This document shows, piece by piece, positions 8,734 to 16,847 of a stretch of DNA of 31,610 nt. The notes beneath the pieces are model-generated. The model searched no databases, was not told the DNA's origin, and saw only the letters and a program-made list of their open reading frames with translations. The stretch comes from CAYUWG01 sp964448285 (GTDB lineage: Bacteria > Bacteroidota > Ignavibacteria > SZUA-365): contig CAYUWG010000046.1 in the NCBI GenBank assembly GCA_964448285.1, forward strand, positions 1-31,610, written 5' to 3'. Position 1 is the stretch's first letter; every line of letters begins with the position of its first letter. Both the position numbers and the translations under genes were made by a program.

Positions 8734-9648
8734 CTACAATCTGCATGAATGCAAGGCTTCCTTGAGCAAGGGATACGTGAACTCGAATCCCGTATCGAGT
8801 AATCGTTTCGGGATGGCTTTCTGTCCGCCAAGCAGCGTTGCGGCAAACTCTCCGACAACGATGCGCAAGACGAATCCCGGCACGGGAAAGAACGAGGGCC
8901 GCTTCATCTCCGCGCCGAGCATCGCGCTGAACGTTTTGTTTCGCACAGGTTCAGGCGCAGCGAGGTTGTACGCTCCGGCGAACGCTTCATCCTCCAGCGC
9001 TCGCATGTAGAAGCGCACGACGTCGTCAATGTGAATCCATGGGAACCACTGCCGACCGCTTCCAATCGGGCCGCCAACGAAGAAACGAAACGGCATCATC
9101 AACCGTGGGAGTGCGCCGCCTTCTTTTGCCAGAACGAGTCCCTGACGTGGGATGACTACACGGACTCCACTGGCGGATGCATTGTTCGCTTCCTTCTCCC
9201 AATCGACGCAGAGTTGTGCGAGAAAGTCTCGTCCCCGAGGAGATGATTCGGTGACGTCGGCTTCACCGCAATCGCCATAGTAGCCTACTCCCGATGCAGA
9301 GAGGAGAACCTTGGGCTTCGAACGATCATTCACCATCGCGCTCACGATCTCCCGCGTGCCGATGACTCTGCTTTCCCGGAGTCTTTTCTTGTATGCGTCA
9401 TTCCATCTTTGCCCTCCGATGGATTCGCCGGCGAGATGGATGACTGCGTCCGCTGAGGCAATTGCATTGCGCCATTCACCGTTCATTCCCGGAGCCCAGA
9501 GGTAATGTCGCGCGTCAGAATAGAGAGACTTCGCTTTTTCCGGATTGCGCGCAAGTATATGAAGGACGTACCCCCGCTTCAAGAGAAGCGAGGTGATACG
9601 GGTGCCGAGAAATCCCGTAGCGCCGGTGATGGCGATGTGTTTTACCAT
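8734..9648 (-). CDS. TIGR01777 family NAD(P)-dependent epimerase/SDR protein (YfcH-like)
   Basis: 304 residues, standard for the family. The N-terminus has the Rossmann nucleotide-binding motif 'GATGFLG' (residues 8-14). 'VIHLAGESIGGQRWNDAYKK' and 'VLLSASGVGYYGDCGEADVTE' are hallmark segments of TIGR01777 extended SDR proteins, and the C-terminal ~50 residues (from 'EMKRPSFFPVPGFVLRIVVGE') match the family's DUF1731 tail. The substrate is unknown; these are cytoplasmic sugar-nucleotide-epimerase-like proteins. Its start lies 6 bp after the stop of the upstream membrane-protein gene, suggesting cotranscription. The 136 bp between its stop and the DUF3160 start hold that gene's Shine-Dalgarno and a weak 6-bp hairpin (8646-8664), nothing else recognisable. 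Confidence 0.93.
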   Translation of the reverse strand: MVKHIAITGATGFLGTRITSLLLKRGYVLHILARNPEKAKSLYSDARHYLWAPGMNGEWRNAIASADAVIHLAGESIGGQRWNDAYKKRLRESRVIGTREIVSAMVNDRSKPKVLLSASGVGYYGDCGEADVTESSPRGRDFLAQLCVDWEKEANNASASGVRVVIPRQGLVLAKEGGALPRLMMPFRFFVGGPIGSGRQWFPWIHIDDVVRFYMRALEDEAFAGAYNLAAPEPVRNKTFSAMLGAEMKRPSFFPVPGFVLRIVVGEFAATLLGGQKAIPKRLLDTGFEFTYPLLKEALHSCRL

Positions 9649-9654
9649 GAGCGA

Positions 9655-10524
9655 TTAAAACCGAATTGTGACACCGATACCGGCTCCATCGGTAAAGAGT
9701 GTCGGTGTGAATTCAACGCGTACTCCCGTTGACGGGTGTTTCTCAACCTGATGAAGATGCTCCGTCAGCGCATTGATCTTGCAGGCGGTGAAGACAGCAT
9801 CGACAATGGAGTAGAGCCACGAGAAAACGACAATCCCATAAACGACACCAAGTTCTTTCCCCGTGCTTTCATCAGCAAAAAGCGATGACAGAATTCCCCA
9901 CCAGCATGCACTCATAAGTATCGCTCCCTTGTATGTATCCCCATTATAGCTTTGGCCTAATCCGGGATAGAGGAAGGAATAAAGGCCGGCACGAAAAGGA
10001 GAGCGCTTCATCAAGGCGTTCTTCGATACACGAATCGTTTCGATGACATCTTTCCTATCCACGATGGTGTCACTCGCTGCAAACATCCTCACCGTTATCA
10101 TTTCCGAACCGGTCATGGTCCGTGTCCCTCCAATCACGCGACCGTCATTCAAGCGAAACACGTACACAGGTTCCGTGGCTGCAATCGGCGCATCGATAAT
10201 CGCATAAGCCATGGACGATAGGGCGATCGTGCCACCAATCAGTCCTCGTTGCTTCTGGCGAACGTAATCGTCATCCGTGCAGTCGCCCCAACAGACCCCA
10301 CTGATTGCGTAACCGATTCCGGCATAGAGTACCGTGACGGTTGCGAGCGCTTTCAATCCGTCGCCATTGTGTAGCTGGCCGAGACCAGGAAGGTACAATG
10401 ACAACAATGCGCTCATTGCCGGATCGTTCGCTTGTGTGACGTCAGGAATTTGCGATGCATGCTGACCGTATAACGCAGTCATGCAGGCAAAGAAAACGGC
10501 GGAGGCAAAGAGAGCGAATCGCAT
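9655..10524 (-). CDS. Membrane protein with two 'PGLGQ' motifs, DUF5683-like
   Basis: 289 residues from an ATG at 10524; a TTG five codons upstream is possible but has no better ribosome site. A signal peptide/membrane segment ('ALFASAVFFACMTALYGQ') comes first. Two similar segments follow, 'YLPGLGQLHNGDGLKALA' and 'FLYPGLGQSYNGDTYKGAI', each leading into hydrophobic helices. This PGLGQ-x2-NGD-x2-K pattern is typical of Bacteroidota DUF5683-type envelope proteins. The middle carries a short beta segment ('VYVFRLNDGRVIGG') and the protein ends 'GIGVTIRF', with a terminal Phe. Function unknown. It is upstream of, and likely cotranscribed with, the epimerase gene. Confidence 0.65.
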   Translation of the reverse strand: MRFALFASAVFFACMTALYGQHASQIPDVTQANDPAMSALLSLYLPGLGQLHNGDGLKALATVTVLYAGIGYAISGVCWGDCTDDDYVRQKQRGLIGGTIALSSMAYAIIDAPIAATEPVYVFRLNDGRVIGGTRTMTGSEMITVRMFAASDTIVDRKDVIETIRVSKNALMKRSPFRAGLYSFLYPGLGQSYNGDTYKGAILMSACWWGILSSLFADESTGKELGVVYGIVVFSWLYSIVDAVFTACKINALTEHLHQVEKHPSTGVRVEFTPTLFTDGAGIGVTIRF

Positions 10525-10577
10525 TGCCTGAAAGTACAAAGCCGTGATGAAAAATCAGTTCTCATTGACTGAGATCC

Positions 10578-10606
10578 TTGTAGAAGTCAAGGCCATCGGC
10601 TACTTT
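10578..10606 (+). promoter_or_regulatory. Candidate Bacteroidota-type promoter of fbaB
   Basis: TTG at 10578-10580 and TACTTT at 10601-10606 are separated by 20 nt, 41 nt upstream of the fbaB ATG. The layout resembles the -33 TTG / -7 TAnnTTTG promoters of Bacteroidota, though the -7 element is imperfect. The same TTG-N20-TACTTT arrangement recurs upstream of the operon at 25635. Confidence 0.35.
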
Positions 10607-10646
10607 CCCCTGAGAGAAGCTTTCATTCACCAACCTACAAACGACC

Positions 10647-11699
10647 ATGTATTCAACGATTCAAGAACTCCTCGGCGCTGAAGCCGAATCTCTGCTCACC
10701 CACACCTGCACAGGGATCCCCAAAGAATCACTGCATCACCCGGGTCCTGATTTCATCGATCGCATCTGGTCGGCGAGTGACCGCAATCCGCGTGTGCTCA
10801 CGAACATGCATCGCCTCTACAACAACGGCCGCCTTGCCGGGACCGGATACATGTCCATCCTCCCGGTCGATCAGGGAATAGAACATTCCGGCGGCGCATC
10901 GTTCGCCCCGAATCCGATGTACTTCGATCCGGAAAACATCGTCAGGCTCGCGATCGAAGGCGGATGCAACGGCGTTGCCAGTACGTTCGGTGTGCTCGGC
11001 TCAGTCGCGCGAAAGTATGCGCATAAGATCCCGTTCATCGTCAAGATCAATCACAATGAATTACTGACGTTGCCGAACAAGTTCGACCAGGTTCTGTTCG
11101 GAACCGTCGATCAGGCTTACGACATGGGTGCAGCGGCGGTCGGCGCGACGATTTACTACGGTTCGGACGAAGCGACTCGACAGATCGTCGAGATCGCTGA
11201 GGCATTCGCGTACGCGCATGAGCTCGGTATGATGACCATCCTCTGGTGTTATCTCCGCAACAGCGGATTCAAGACCGACAAGGATTATCACGTCTCGGCA
11301 GATTTAACCGGGCAAGCGAACCATCTCGGCGTGACGATCCAGGCGGACATCATCAAACAGAAGCTTCCGGAAAACAACGGCGGATACAACGCCTTGAAGT
11401 TCGGGAAGACCAGCAAGCTCGTCTATGAAAAGCTCACGAGCGACCACCCCATCGACCTCTGCCGCTATCAGGTTGCGAACTGCTACATGGGTCGCGTCGG
11501 TCTGATCAACTCCGGTGGCGCATCGTCAGGCGCGACAGACCTTGCCGAAGCCGTCAAGACTGCCGTCATCAACAAGCGAGCAGGCGGGCAGGGACTTATC
11601 TCCGGTCGGAAAGCATTCCAACGCCCGATGGACGAAGGCGCGAAACTCCTCAATGCCATTCAGGACGTGTACCTGGCGAAGGAAGTGACGATCGCATAA
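10647..11699 (+). CDS. fbaB: Class I fructose-bisphosphate aldolase, FbaB (DhnA) type
   Basis: 350 residues, the same length as the E. coli FbaB family. It cleaves fructose-1,6-bisphosphate to dihydroxyacetone phosphate and glyceraldehyde-3-phosphate, or the reverse in gluconeogenesis, through a Schiff-base lysine. Recognisable segments include 'GYMSILPVDQGIEHSGGASF' near the N-terminus, 'IPFIVKINHNELL', 'GAAAVGATIYYGS', 'YNALKFGKTSKLVYEKL' and the phosphate-binding 'GLINSGGASSGATD'. The TIM-barrel fold is complete. No Shine-Dalgarno is seen before the ATG. The gene stands alone, with a candidate promoter upstream and a strong hairpin terminator just after the stop, so it appears monocistronic. 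Base use is GC-rich and ordinary. Confidence 0.96.
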   Translation: MYSTIQELLGAEAESLLTHTCTGIPKESLHHPGPDFIDRIWSASDRNPRVLTNMHRLYNNGRLAGTGYMSILPVDQGIEHSGGASFAPNPMYFDPENIVRLAIEGGCNGVASTFGVLGSVARKYAHKIPFIVKINHNELLTLPNKFDQVLFGTVDQAYDMGAAAVGATIYYGSDEATRQIVEIAEAFAYAHELGMMTILWCYLRNSGFKTDKDYHVSADLTGQANHLGVTIQADIIKQKLPENNGGYNALKFGKTSKLVYEKLTSDHPIDLCRYQVANCYMGRVGLINSGGASSGATDLAEAVKTAVINKRAGGQGLISGRKAFQRPMDEGAKLLNAIQDVYLAKEVTIA

Positions 11700-11717
11700 G
11701 CTGGTTTTATCTTTTAT

Positions 11718-11750
11718 ATGAAGAAGTCCGGTATCGCCGGACTTCTTCAT
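11718..11750 (+). terminator. Strong hairpin terminator between fbaB and the convergent gene
   Basis: A perfect 14-bp inverted repeat (ATGAAGAAGTCCGG / CCGGACTTCTTCAT) with a 5-nt loop begins 18 nt after the fbaB stop and is followed by a short TTTC. The downstream T-tract is short but the stem is very stable. Lying between convergent genes, it may stop transcription from both sides. Confidence 0.8.
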
Positions 11751-11768
11751 TTTCGGATATCGCATCGT

Positions 11769-12599
11769 TCATATACCAAATTCGGCAGTCAAGCCGATCG
11801 ATGAACTCATCATTTCAGAATACGAGTCGGTTAACGGAAATTTGACCAACAATCCCAGTACAGTGGTTCGCAATTTCACGGCAAGATTGATATCTAACGT
11901 GTGGAGCACCCGATCTTCAATATCGCCGTCTTCAGTGAGGATAAACATTCCGGATAACCCAACTAAAGCTCTCATTGGCTCGCCGTCATAGCCTATGCTT
12001 CCATCGTAAAGGAAATAGAGTTCGAGCGATTCTTTTCTATCACCGGATATGTCAACCATCAACAAACCTCCACTCCGTATTCGATAATGAAGGTTCGATT
12101 CGGAATGCCGGTAGTGCGCCATCGCCTTGAGAGGAATCGTCTTGTATGCGAAAGCATCGATACGTTGAACGTCAGAAAGGAGTGCGGCCGCAGCAGCATT
12201 GATGTTTTCTTCTCCTCGCAGAGGTAAACGCAACCCGAACTCTCCGGAAATACCGCTCTTTCCGAACGTCTCAAGACCGATGAAAGGATTGCCGACACCG
12301 GTTTCACTGATCTCCATCGAACCGAAAAAGGGATACGACAGTGTCGCAGCGTAATGACCGACCGGTAATTCACCGATGACGCGGAGCCCTTCAGAAATCG
12401 GGATCCGACACGAGATAAAGTATCCACCACTGAAAGCACTATGATCACCGTATTCACTTTTGAGTTGAACTGTGAGGAACTCCAGGGAAATATTTCGCGA
12501 GTGGTCGTACCCCACCCATGATGACTTCGCTCGCACGGGTATCATTCCAAGGTTAAGGAGAATGATTCCCGTTAACGTTGTTTGAAAAATCAGTTTCAT
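11769..12599 (-). CDS. Secreted protein of unknown function, probable outer-membrane barrel
   Basis: 276 residues. ATG at 12599 is chosen because AAGGAG lies 6 nt upstream and the signal peptide starts there ('MKLIFQTTLTGIILLNLGMI', cleavage near 'VRAKSS'). The mature part is rich in alternating strands and Gly ('GVGNPFIGLETFGKSG', 'GEFGLRLPLRGEENIN', 'MSSSIGLTAEFGI'), resembling transporter-like or porin-like barrels in which the pattern PFIGLE...GEFGLRLPL recurs. There are no catalytic motifs. It is divergent from the lipoprotein gene at 12871, and the two share a 270-bp upstream region containing a palindromic AT-rich site. Confidence 0.65.
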   Translation of the reverse strand: MKLIFQTTLTGIILLNLGMIPVRAKSSWVGYDHSRNISLEFLTVQLKSEYGDHSAFSGGYFISCRIPISEGLRVIGELPVGHYAATLSYPFFGSMEISETGVGNPFIGLETFGKSGISGEFGLRLPLRGEENINAAAAALLSDVQRIDAFAYKTIPLKAMAHYRHSESNLHYRIRSGGLLMVDISGDRKESLELYFLYDGSIGYDGEPMRALVGLSGMFILTEDGDIEDRVLHTLDINLAVKLRTTVLGLLVKFPLTDSYSEMMSSSIGLTAEFGI

Positions 12600-12682
12600 G
12601 ATAAACTCCTTCATTGTTTGTTCACCGCAAAAATCAAACAGGCCTATCAACGAAATGTCATGGAAATGTAAATTTCCTCTTC

Positions 12683-12720
12683 GTGCACTTCTATTATAAT
12701 TGATTTTCCTCGAAGTGCAC
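12683..12720. promoter_or_regulatory. Inverted repeat around a symmetric TATAAT core, possible operator/divergent promoter
   Basis: GTGCACTTC (12683-12691) and its exact reverse complement GAAGTGCAC (12712-12720) flank 20 nt that contain ATTATAAT (12693-12700), which reads as a TATAAT -10 hexamer on both strands. It lies between the divergent barrel-protein and lipoprotein genes. No convincing -35 hexamer is seen for either direction. A dimeric regulator covering a divergent promoter would give this layout; that is inference. Confidence 0.4.
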
Positions 12721-12870
12721 TCTATGTACCTTCATTTTTTCCGAAACATGGAATTCCGTTCCGAACTGCTCGATGTGCAGCGAATATGCCTTGTTTATCT
12801 AACGCTCGCTCTCTACGTTACCGGCAGATTCTTTAGATCCATGTGGATAAACGAAACATCGGGAACGAAA

Positions 12871-13344
12871 ATGAAATCAGCACTGCCGCTTGCCGTAATC
12901 ACATTTGCTCTCACGCTGAACGGCTGTACGATGGCCGGCGCACTAATTGGCTCTTCCATCGATTCAGAAAAACCACCAACTGAAGAATTCTATCCGCCGA
13001 CGGTGCTTTCGGACCTGAAAAAAGGCACCGAGATCCGTCTCTATCTGCGCGGTAGAACCAGACGCGACGTGAGCTATCTTCGAATCATCGACTCGACCGG
13101 GAATCCAATTCTGGAATGGAGCGATGGAAGCGGATTCCCTTCGTCGGCGAGTGTTGAAGTTTTTCTTAACGAGAAAAAGCGTAGTATCCCCTATGCCGAA
13201 ATCGACTCCGTTGCCTTTGTCAGACGACCGACTTCTACTACAACGATGTTCATGATCATTGGAGCATGTCTGGATGCCGTCGCGATCTCGTATGCGATTA
13301 CGATTGCCCGGATCCTCGATGAAGGTTTGTTCAGGCCCAATTGA
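12871..13344 (+). CDS. Small predicted lipoprotein, function unknown
   Basis: 157 residues from ATG at 12871. This start gives a textbook lipoprotein signal: 'MKSALPLAVITFALTLNGC', with Cys19 as the lipidated residue of the LNGC lipobox. The same frame is open upstream to 12700, but that stretch overlaps the putative regulatory site and adds no domain. The mature protein contains a beta-rich segment ('GTEIRLYLRGRTRRDVSYL', 'AEIDSVAFVRRP'), similar in flavour to small domains that carry an 'xxVxL.dG' surface, and a hydrophobic helix near the C-terminus ('MFMIIGACLDAVAISYAITI') that may be a second membrane anchor. I do not recognise the family. It converges with the cystathionine gamma-lyase gene. 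Confidence 0.65.
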   Translation: MKSALPLAVITFALTLNGCTMAGALIGSSIDSEKPPTEEFYPPTVLSDLKKGTEIRLYLRGRTRRDVSYLRIIDSTGNPILEWSDGSGFPSSASVEVFLNEKKRSIPYAEIDSVAFVRRPTSTTTMFMIIGACLDAVAISYAITIARILDEGLFRPN

Positions 13345-13368
13345 AATGATGCCCTGAACGAAGCCCGA

Positions 13369-14505
13369 TTATCCGTCCAATGCTTGTTTCAAATCCTCGA
13401 TGATGTCCTCGACATCCTCGATCCCAACCGATATGCGGACAAGCCCATCGGTAACTCCGATACGCTTTCGCTCAGCATCAGGCACTGCCGCATGAGTCAT
13501 GGTCGCGGGATGGGAGATAAGTGTTTCCACGCCGCCGAGACTTTCGGCGAGTGCGCAGAGCCGTACGCGTTTCAAGAAGCGCTTCGCGTTGGACAATGTG
13601 CCGAGGTCGAACGCAATCATGCCGCCAAAGCTTCGCATTTGCTTCTTCGCCAACGCATGCTGCGGATGGAATTTCAGACCGGGGTAATACACGGCACGCA
13701 CACGCGTATGCCCATTCAGAATTGATGCGACCTTTGCCGCATTGTCGTTATGCCTGTCCATTCGCACGGCGAGGGTTTTTATTCCGCGCAGGCATAACCA
13801 GGCTTCGAACGGACTCATGATTGCGCCGACGGACTTTTGAATGAAGCGCAACCGCTCGGTGAGGATGTGATCGTTCAGGACGACCAGACCGCCGAGCATA
13901 TCGCTGTGACCGTTGAGATATTTCGTCGCGCTGTGGACGACGACATCGATACCATAAGCGAGCGGATTCTGGAGATACGGCGTTGCAAAGGTGTTATCGA
14001 CGATCGTAAGGATGCCGTTGCTCTTACACAGCTTCGCGACGGCTTTCAAGTCCGTAATCTCCATCGTCGGATTGGTCGGCGTTTCCACGAAAACCATTCT
14101 CGTGTTCTCATGAAACGCTGCTTTGATATTCGCCACGTCGGTCGTATCGACGAACTCGAAATCCAAATCGAAATTGCCGAGCACGAGTTTACCGAGCCTG
14201 TAAGTTCCGCCATAAACGTTTCGCGAGACGATCACATGGTCGCCGCTTTCGAGCGTGTGGAAGAGCGCCATGATCGCGGACATGCCCGATGCAAACGCCA
14301 ATCCATGCCGTCCGCCTTCCAATGCTGCGATGTTGTTTTCGAGTACGTCGCGCGTGGGGTTGGAAACACGCGAGTATTCGTACCCCTTATGCTGTCCGAT
14401 GCCTTCCTGCACGTAAGTCGATGTGAGATGGACCGGAGTCATGATCGAGCCTGTCGTAGGATCGGGAACGACTCCCGCGTGAATTGCTTTGGTGGAAAAA
14501 CCCAT
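13369..14505 (-). CDS. Cystathionine gamma-lyase / gamma-synthase family PLP enzyme
   Basis: 378 residues, normal for Cys/Met-metabolism PLP enzymes. Seen: the 'YEYSRVSNPTRDVLE' segment (residues 43-57), 'FASGMSAIMAL', 'YGGTYRL', 'VETPTNPTMEI', PLP-contacting Asp170 ('IVDNTFATPYLQNPL'), and Lys195 in 'HSATKYLNGHSD', which forms the internal aldimine. The C-terminal 'SLGGVETLISHPATMTHA' is characteristic. With cystathionine beta-synthase directly upstream, the likely role is cystathionine gamma-lyase (cystathionine to cysteine, 2-oxobutyrate and ammonia), completing reverse transsulfuration; gamma-synthase activity cannot be excluded. ATG at 14505 is preferred over an upstream TTG that would overlap the previous gene; it begins 10 bp after that gene's stop and has a GAGAA upstream. 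Confidence 0.93.
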   Translation of the reverse strand: MGFSTKAIHAGVVPDPTTGSIMTPVHLTSTYVQEGIGQHKGYEYSRVSNPTRDVLENNIAALEGGRHGLAFASGMSAIMALFHTLESGDHVIVSRNVYGGTYRLGKLVLGNFDLDFEFVDTTDVANIKAAFHENTRMVFVETPTNPTMEITDLKAVAKLCKSNGILTIVDNTFATPYLQNPLAYGIDVVVHSATKYLNGHSDMLGGLVVLNDHILTERLRFIQKSVGAIMSPFEAWLCLRGIKTLAVRMDRHNDNAAKVASILNGHTRVRAVYYPGLKFHPQHALAKKQMRSFGGMIAFDLGTLSNAKRFLKRVRLCALAESLGGVETLISHPATMTHAAVPDAERKRIGVTDGLVRISVGIEDVEDIIEDLKQALDG

Positions 14506-14515
14506 AGTCGATTTC

Positions 14516-15910
14516 TCAGTTATTGTTTTGTGCAAGATGTTCGATCACGTCGAACCGCGTGAGAATGCCGATGATTTCGTTGCCGTCACGGACAAGCACC
14601 GCATCGTTACGTTGTCGAAGGAATGTCGTGGCGCTCACCAAGAGTTCTTCTTTATCGAGAACCGGGAACGCGGGCTTCATGATTGTCGAGACCGGCGCAC
14701 CGAAGAGGGATGCATCGTTGAGAACGGCATTGAGCAAATCGCTTTCAAACACACTGCCGATGCATTCGTTCTTGTCGATCACCGGCATCTGGTTGATGTT
14801 GTGCTGCTTGATAAGTTCGAACGCCTCGCGGATGACGTTGTCGGGCTGGATGGCGATCAGTTTCGGCACTCCTTTTCGCGTTTCGATGAGATAGCGAAGC
14901 GTGACTTTCTCCGGAACCAACATGCGGTTCTCCCGCATCCAGTCGTCGTTGTAGAACTTGCTGACGTAGCGCTCGCCTGAATCGGGAAGAAGAACGACCA
15001 TCACTTCATTTTCATTCATCGCTGCCGCGAGTTTCGCAGCGCCGGCAAGCGCTGTTCCTGCGGAGCCTCCAACGAATATGCCCGTCGTGCGCGTAAACCG
15101 CCTCGCCGTGTGGAACGACTCCTTGTCACCGATTTGAACGACATCGTCGATGTATTGGAAGCCGAGCGTATTCGGGATGTAATCCTGACCGATCCCTTCG
15201 ACGAGATATGTCTTTATCACGTGCGGATAAGAACCCGTGCGGAAATACTCCGTGAAGACGGAGCCAACGGGATCCACGCCTACGACTTTAACGTCCGGTC
15301 GCTTTTCCTTCAGGTATTTTCCGATTCCAGTGATCGTTCCTCCCGTTCCGATGCTGCAGACGAACGTGTCGATCTGTCCATTCGTTTGCTTCCAGATCTC
15401 CGGACCGGTCGTGAGATAATGCGCTTCGGGATTTTTCGGGTTGTTGTATTGGTCGGCTAAAATGGAGTTCGGCGTTTCGGCGACAAGGCGCTTCGCGACT
15501 TCCGTATAGCTCTCGGGAGAATCATGCGGAACAGCGGTGGGCGTAACGATCACTTCCGCGCCGAACGCCCGGAGTGCGGCTATTTTTTCCTTGCTCATTT
15601 TGTCGGGCATCGTGAAGATGCATTTGTAGCCCTTGACGGCCGCTGCGATTGCAAGCCCCATTCCTGTATTGCCGGACGTTGCTTCGACAATCGTTCCGCC
15701 CGGCTTCAACCGGCCTTCGCGCTCTGCTTGCTCGATGATACCGAGACCGATGCGATCCTTGACGGAGCTCCCCGGATTGAAGGTCTCAACCTTCGCAAGC
15801 ACGAGCCCTTTGCTGCCGGAAAAGAAATCGTTGATGCGTACCAACGGCGTTTCGCCGATGCAGGAAAGTATGTTTTCGTGAAAGTCTATGGTTGAAGGAT
15901 CGGAGTACAT
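14516..15910 (-). CDS. cbs: Cystathionine beta-synthase with C-terminal CBS-domain pair
   Basis: 464 residues from ATG at 15910. Residues ~10-330 are the fold-type II PLP domain: 'IGETPLVRI', Lys51 in 'NPGSSVKDRIG' (internal aldimine), the 'EATSGNTGMGLAIAA' substrate loop, and the phosphate-binding 'GTGGTITGIGKYL'. Residues ~345-460 are two CBS modules ('INQMPVIDKNECIGSVFESD', 'NDAVLVRDGNEIIGILTRFD') that usually bind adenosyl ligands and regulate activity. The N-terminal haem domain of animal enzymes is absent. It condenses homocysteine with serine to cystathionine. The frame is open to 16024 but the extra 38 residues have no family counterpart. The 135 bp to the upstream gene contain no riboswitch that I recognise. 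Confidence 0.92.
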   Translation of the reverse strand: MYSDPSTIDFHENILSCIGETPLVRINDFFSGSKGLVLAKVETFNPGSSVKDRIGLGIIEQAEREGRLKPGGTIVEATSGNTGMGLAIAAAVKGYKCIFTMPDKMSKEKIAALRAFGAEVIVTPTAVPHDSPESYTEVAKRLVAETPNSILADQYNNPKNPEAHYLTTGPEIWKQTNGQIDTFVCSIGTGGTITGIGKYLKEKRPDVKVVGVDPVGSVFTEYFRTGSYPHVIKTYLVEGIGQDYIPNTLGFQYIDDVVQIGDKESFHTARRFTRTTGIFVGGSAGTALAGAAKLAAAMNENEVMVVLLPDSGERYVSKFYNDDWMRENRMLVPEKVTLRYLIETRKGVPKLIAIQPDNVIREAFELIKQHNINQMPVIDKNECIGSVFESDLLNAVLNDASLFGAPVSTIMKPAFPVLDKEELLVSATTFLRQRNDAVLVRDGNEIIGILTRFDVIEHLAQNNN

Positions 15911-16045
15911 GGATCGCCTGCTGAATTCGAAGATGTTCAAGTCGGACTCCCGGATTCGACGTCTGAAAATACCATGACGTGACGGGACATTAAAACGAAC
16001 GCACCGATTGATCTCCCCCTTCAAACTGAAGAGTTGAATGCGAAA

Positions 16046-16675
16046 CTATCGCCGCCGTGACGGGAAGTAATACGTCACTCCAAGTGATATGAAAGACATC
16101 CCGTCGTTCAGGTCTCCGGAAACGATATTGTCCAACTTATCGCTCGTCGTCAACACGCTTCCGCCTTTCAGACGAATACCGACACTCCGCCGGAAGACGT
16201 AATCGAGTCCCAGCCCGCCGCCATACATGAACGCTCCCGTATGCGGTCCTTCCGTTTGGAACGATCGGATATTCGCTTCCGCTTTCGAAAGTATCCCTCC
16301 CGTTCGGATAAAGGCGAAAGGAGCGAGAGCGCCGCGTGATATCGGCAGCGTCAATTCTAAATCAATGCCTCCCCAGTAGTAATCATTCCCGACGGCGATG
16401 CTTTCAAACTCCGCGGCCATCTTCCCGAGTCCGAGAAAAAGGGACAGCCCCACATAGGAATTGACCGTCACGCCGACGTCGATGTCGCCTAAAGGTCTGT
16501 ACCGATAGCTCCCGTCGAACTCCGTCACATCGCAGCCAAGTCCGATCATGCCCGCGGAAAGGCTCACGTGCCATGTCCCGGACGAAGGCCTGTTTGGATT
16601 GTAACGATACTGCGACAATGAGGTCCATGCCATGACAGCGAGTGCGATAACCGATATGCAGATGCGCGATTTCAT
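16046..16675 (-). CDS. Small outer-membrane beta-barrel protein, function unknown
   Basis: 209 residues with a signal peptide ('ICISVIALAVMAWTSLSQ', residues ~4-21). The mature part has ~8 alternating strands rich in Gly and aromatics ('WHVSLSAGMIGLGCDV', 'YVGLSLFLGLGKMAAE', 'AFMYGGGLGLDYVF', 'FISLGVTYYFPSRRR'), a pattern of OmpA/OmpX-like barrels. It resembles the protein at 23-715 in size and design but not enough to call a paralogue by eye. It lies 135 bp before the cbs gene on the same strand and could be cotranscribed. No function can be assigned. Confidence 0.72.
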   Translation of the reverse strand: MKSRICISVIALAVMAWTSLSQYRYNPNRPSSGTWHVSLSAGMIGLGCDVTEFDGSYRYRPLGDIDVGVTVNSYVGLSLFLGLGKMAAEFESIAVGNDYYWGGIDLELTLPISRGALAPFAFIRTGGILSKAEANIRSFQTEGPHTGAFMYGGGLGLDYVFRRSVGIRLKGGSVLTTSDKLDNIVSGDLNDGMSFISLGVTYYFPSRRR

Positions 16676-16781
16676 AATTCAATGATCACTCATAAACTAA
16701 TATCAGGACGCAGAATACGAAAGAGAAGGAAGAAAAACACCGGACGTGAAGTTTTAACAAGCACCCCAGAATACACTCCCC

Positions 16782-16813
16782 TTGTGATTTGCCTGTTTTT
16801 TCTCATAGCTTGC
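16782..16813 (+). promoter_or_regulatory. Candidate promoter of the microcompartment shell gene
   Basis: TTG (16782-16784), a 21-nt spacer, then TAGCTTGC (16806-16813), near the Bacteroidota -33 TTG / -7 TAnnTTTG pattern, about 35 nt before the ATG. The spacer is T-rich. It is weak on its own and should be read as a possibility. Confidence 0.3.
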
Positions 16814-16847
16814 CGGTCATGAAAAACTCATTGCGGAAGGAAACGGA

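Noticed and set aside
8598..8858. N-terminal extension of the DUF3160 protein
   Set aside because: It would run into the 3' end of the epimerase gene and place the signal peptide at residue 88; ATG at 8597 has a good Shine-Dalgarno.
12086..12110. tRNA-like T-arm GTTCGATTC
   Set aside because: It lies inside a coding frame with no acceptor or anticodon arms around it.
12700..12870. 57-residue N-terminal extension of the lipoprotein
   Set aside because: It would hide the lipobox signal and overlap the palindromic regulatory site.
13837..14562. 241-codon open frame on the plus strand
   Set aside because: It is antisense to the gamma-lyase gene, whose PLP-enzyme motifs are complete.
15911..16024. 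N-terminal extension of cystathionine beta-synthase
   Set aside because: The extra 38 residues are Arg-rich, have no match to the family, and are not a haem-binding domain.
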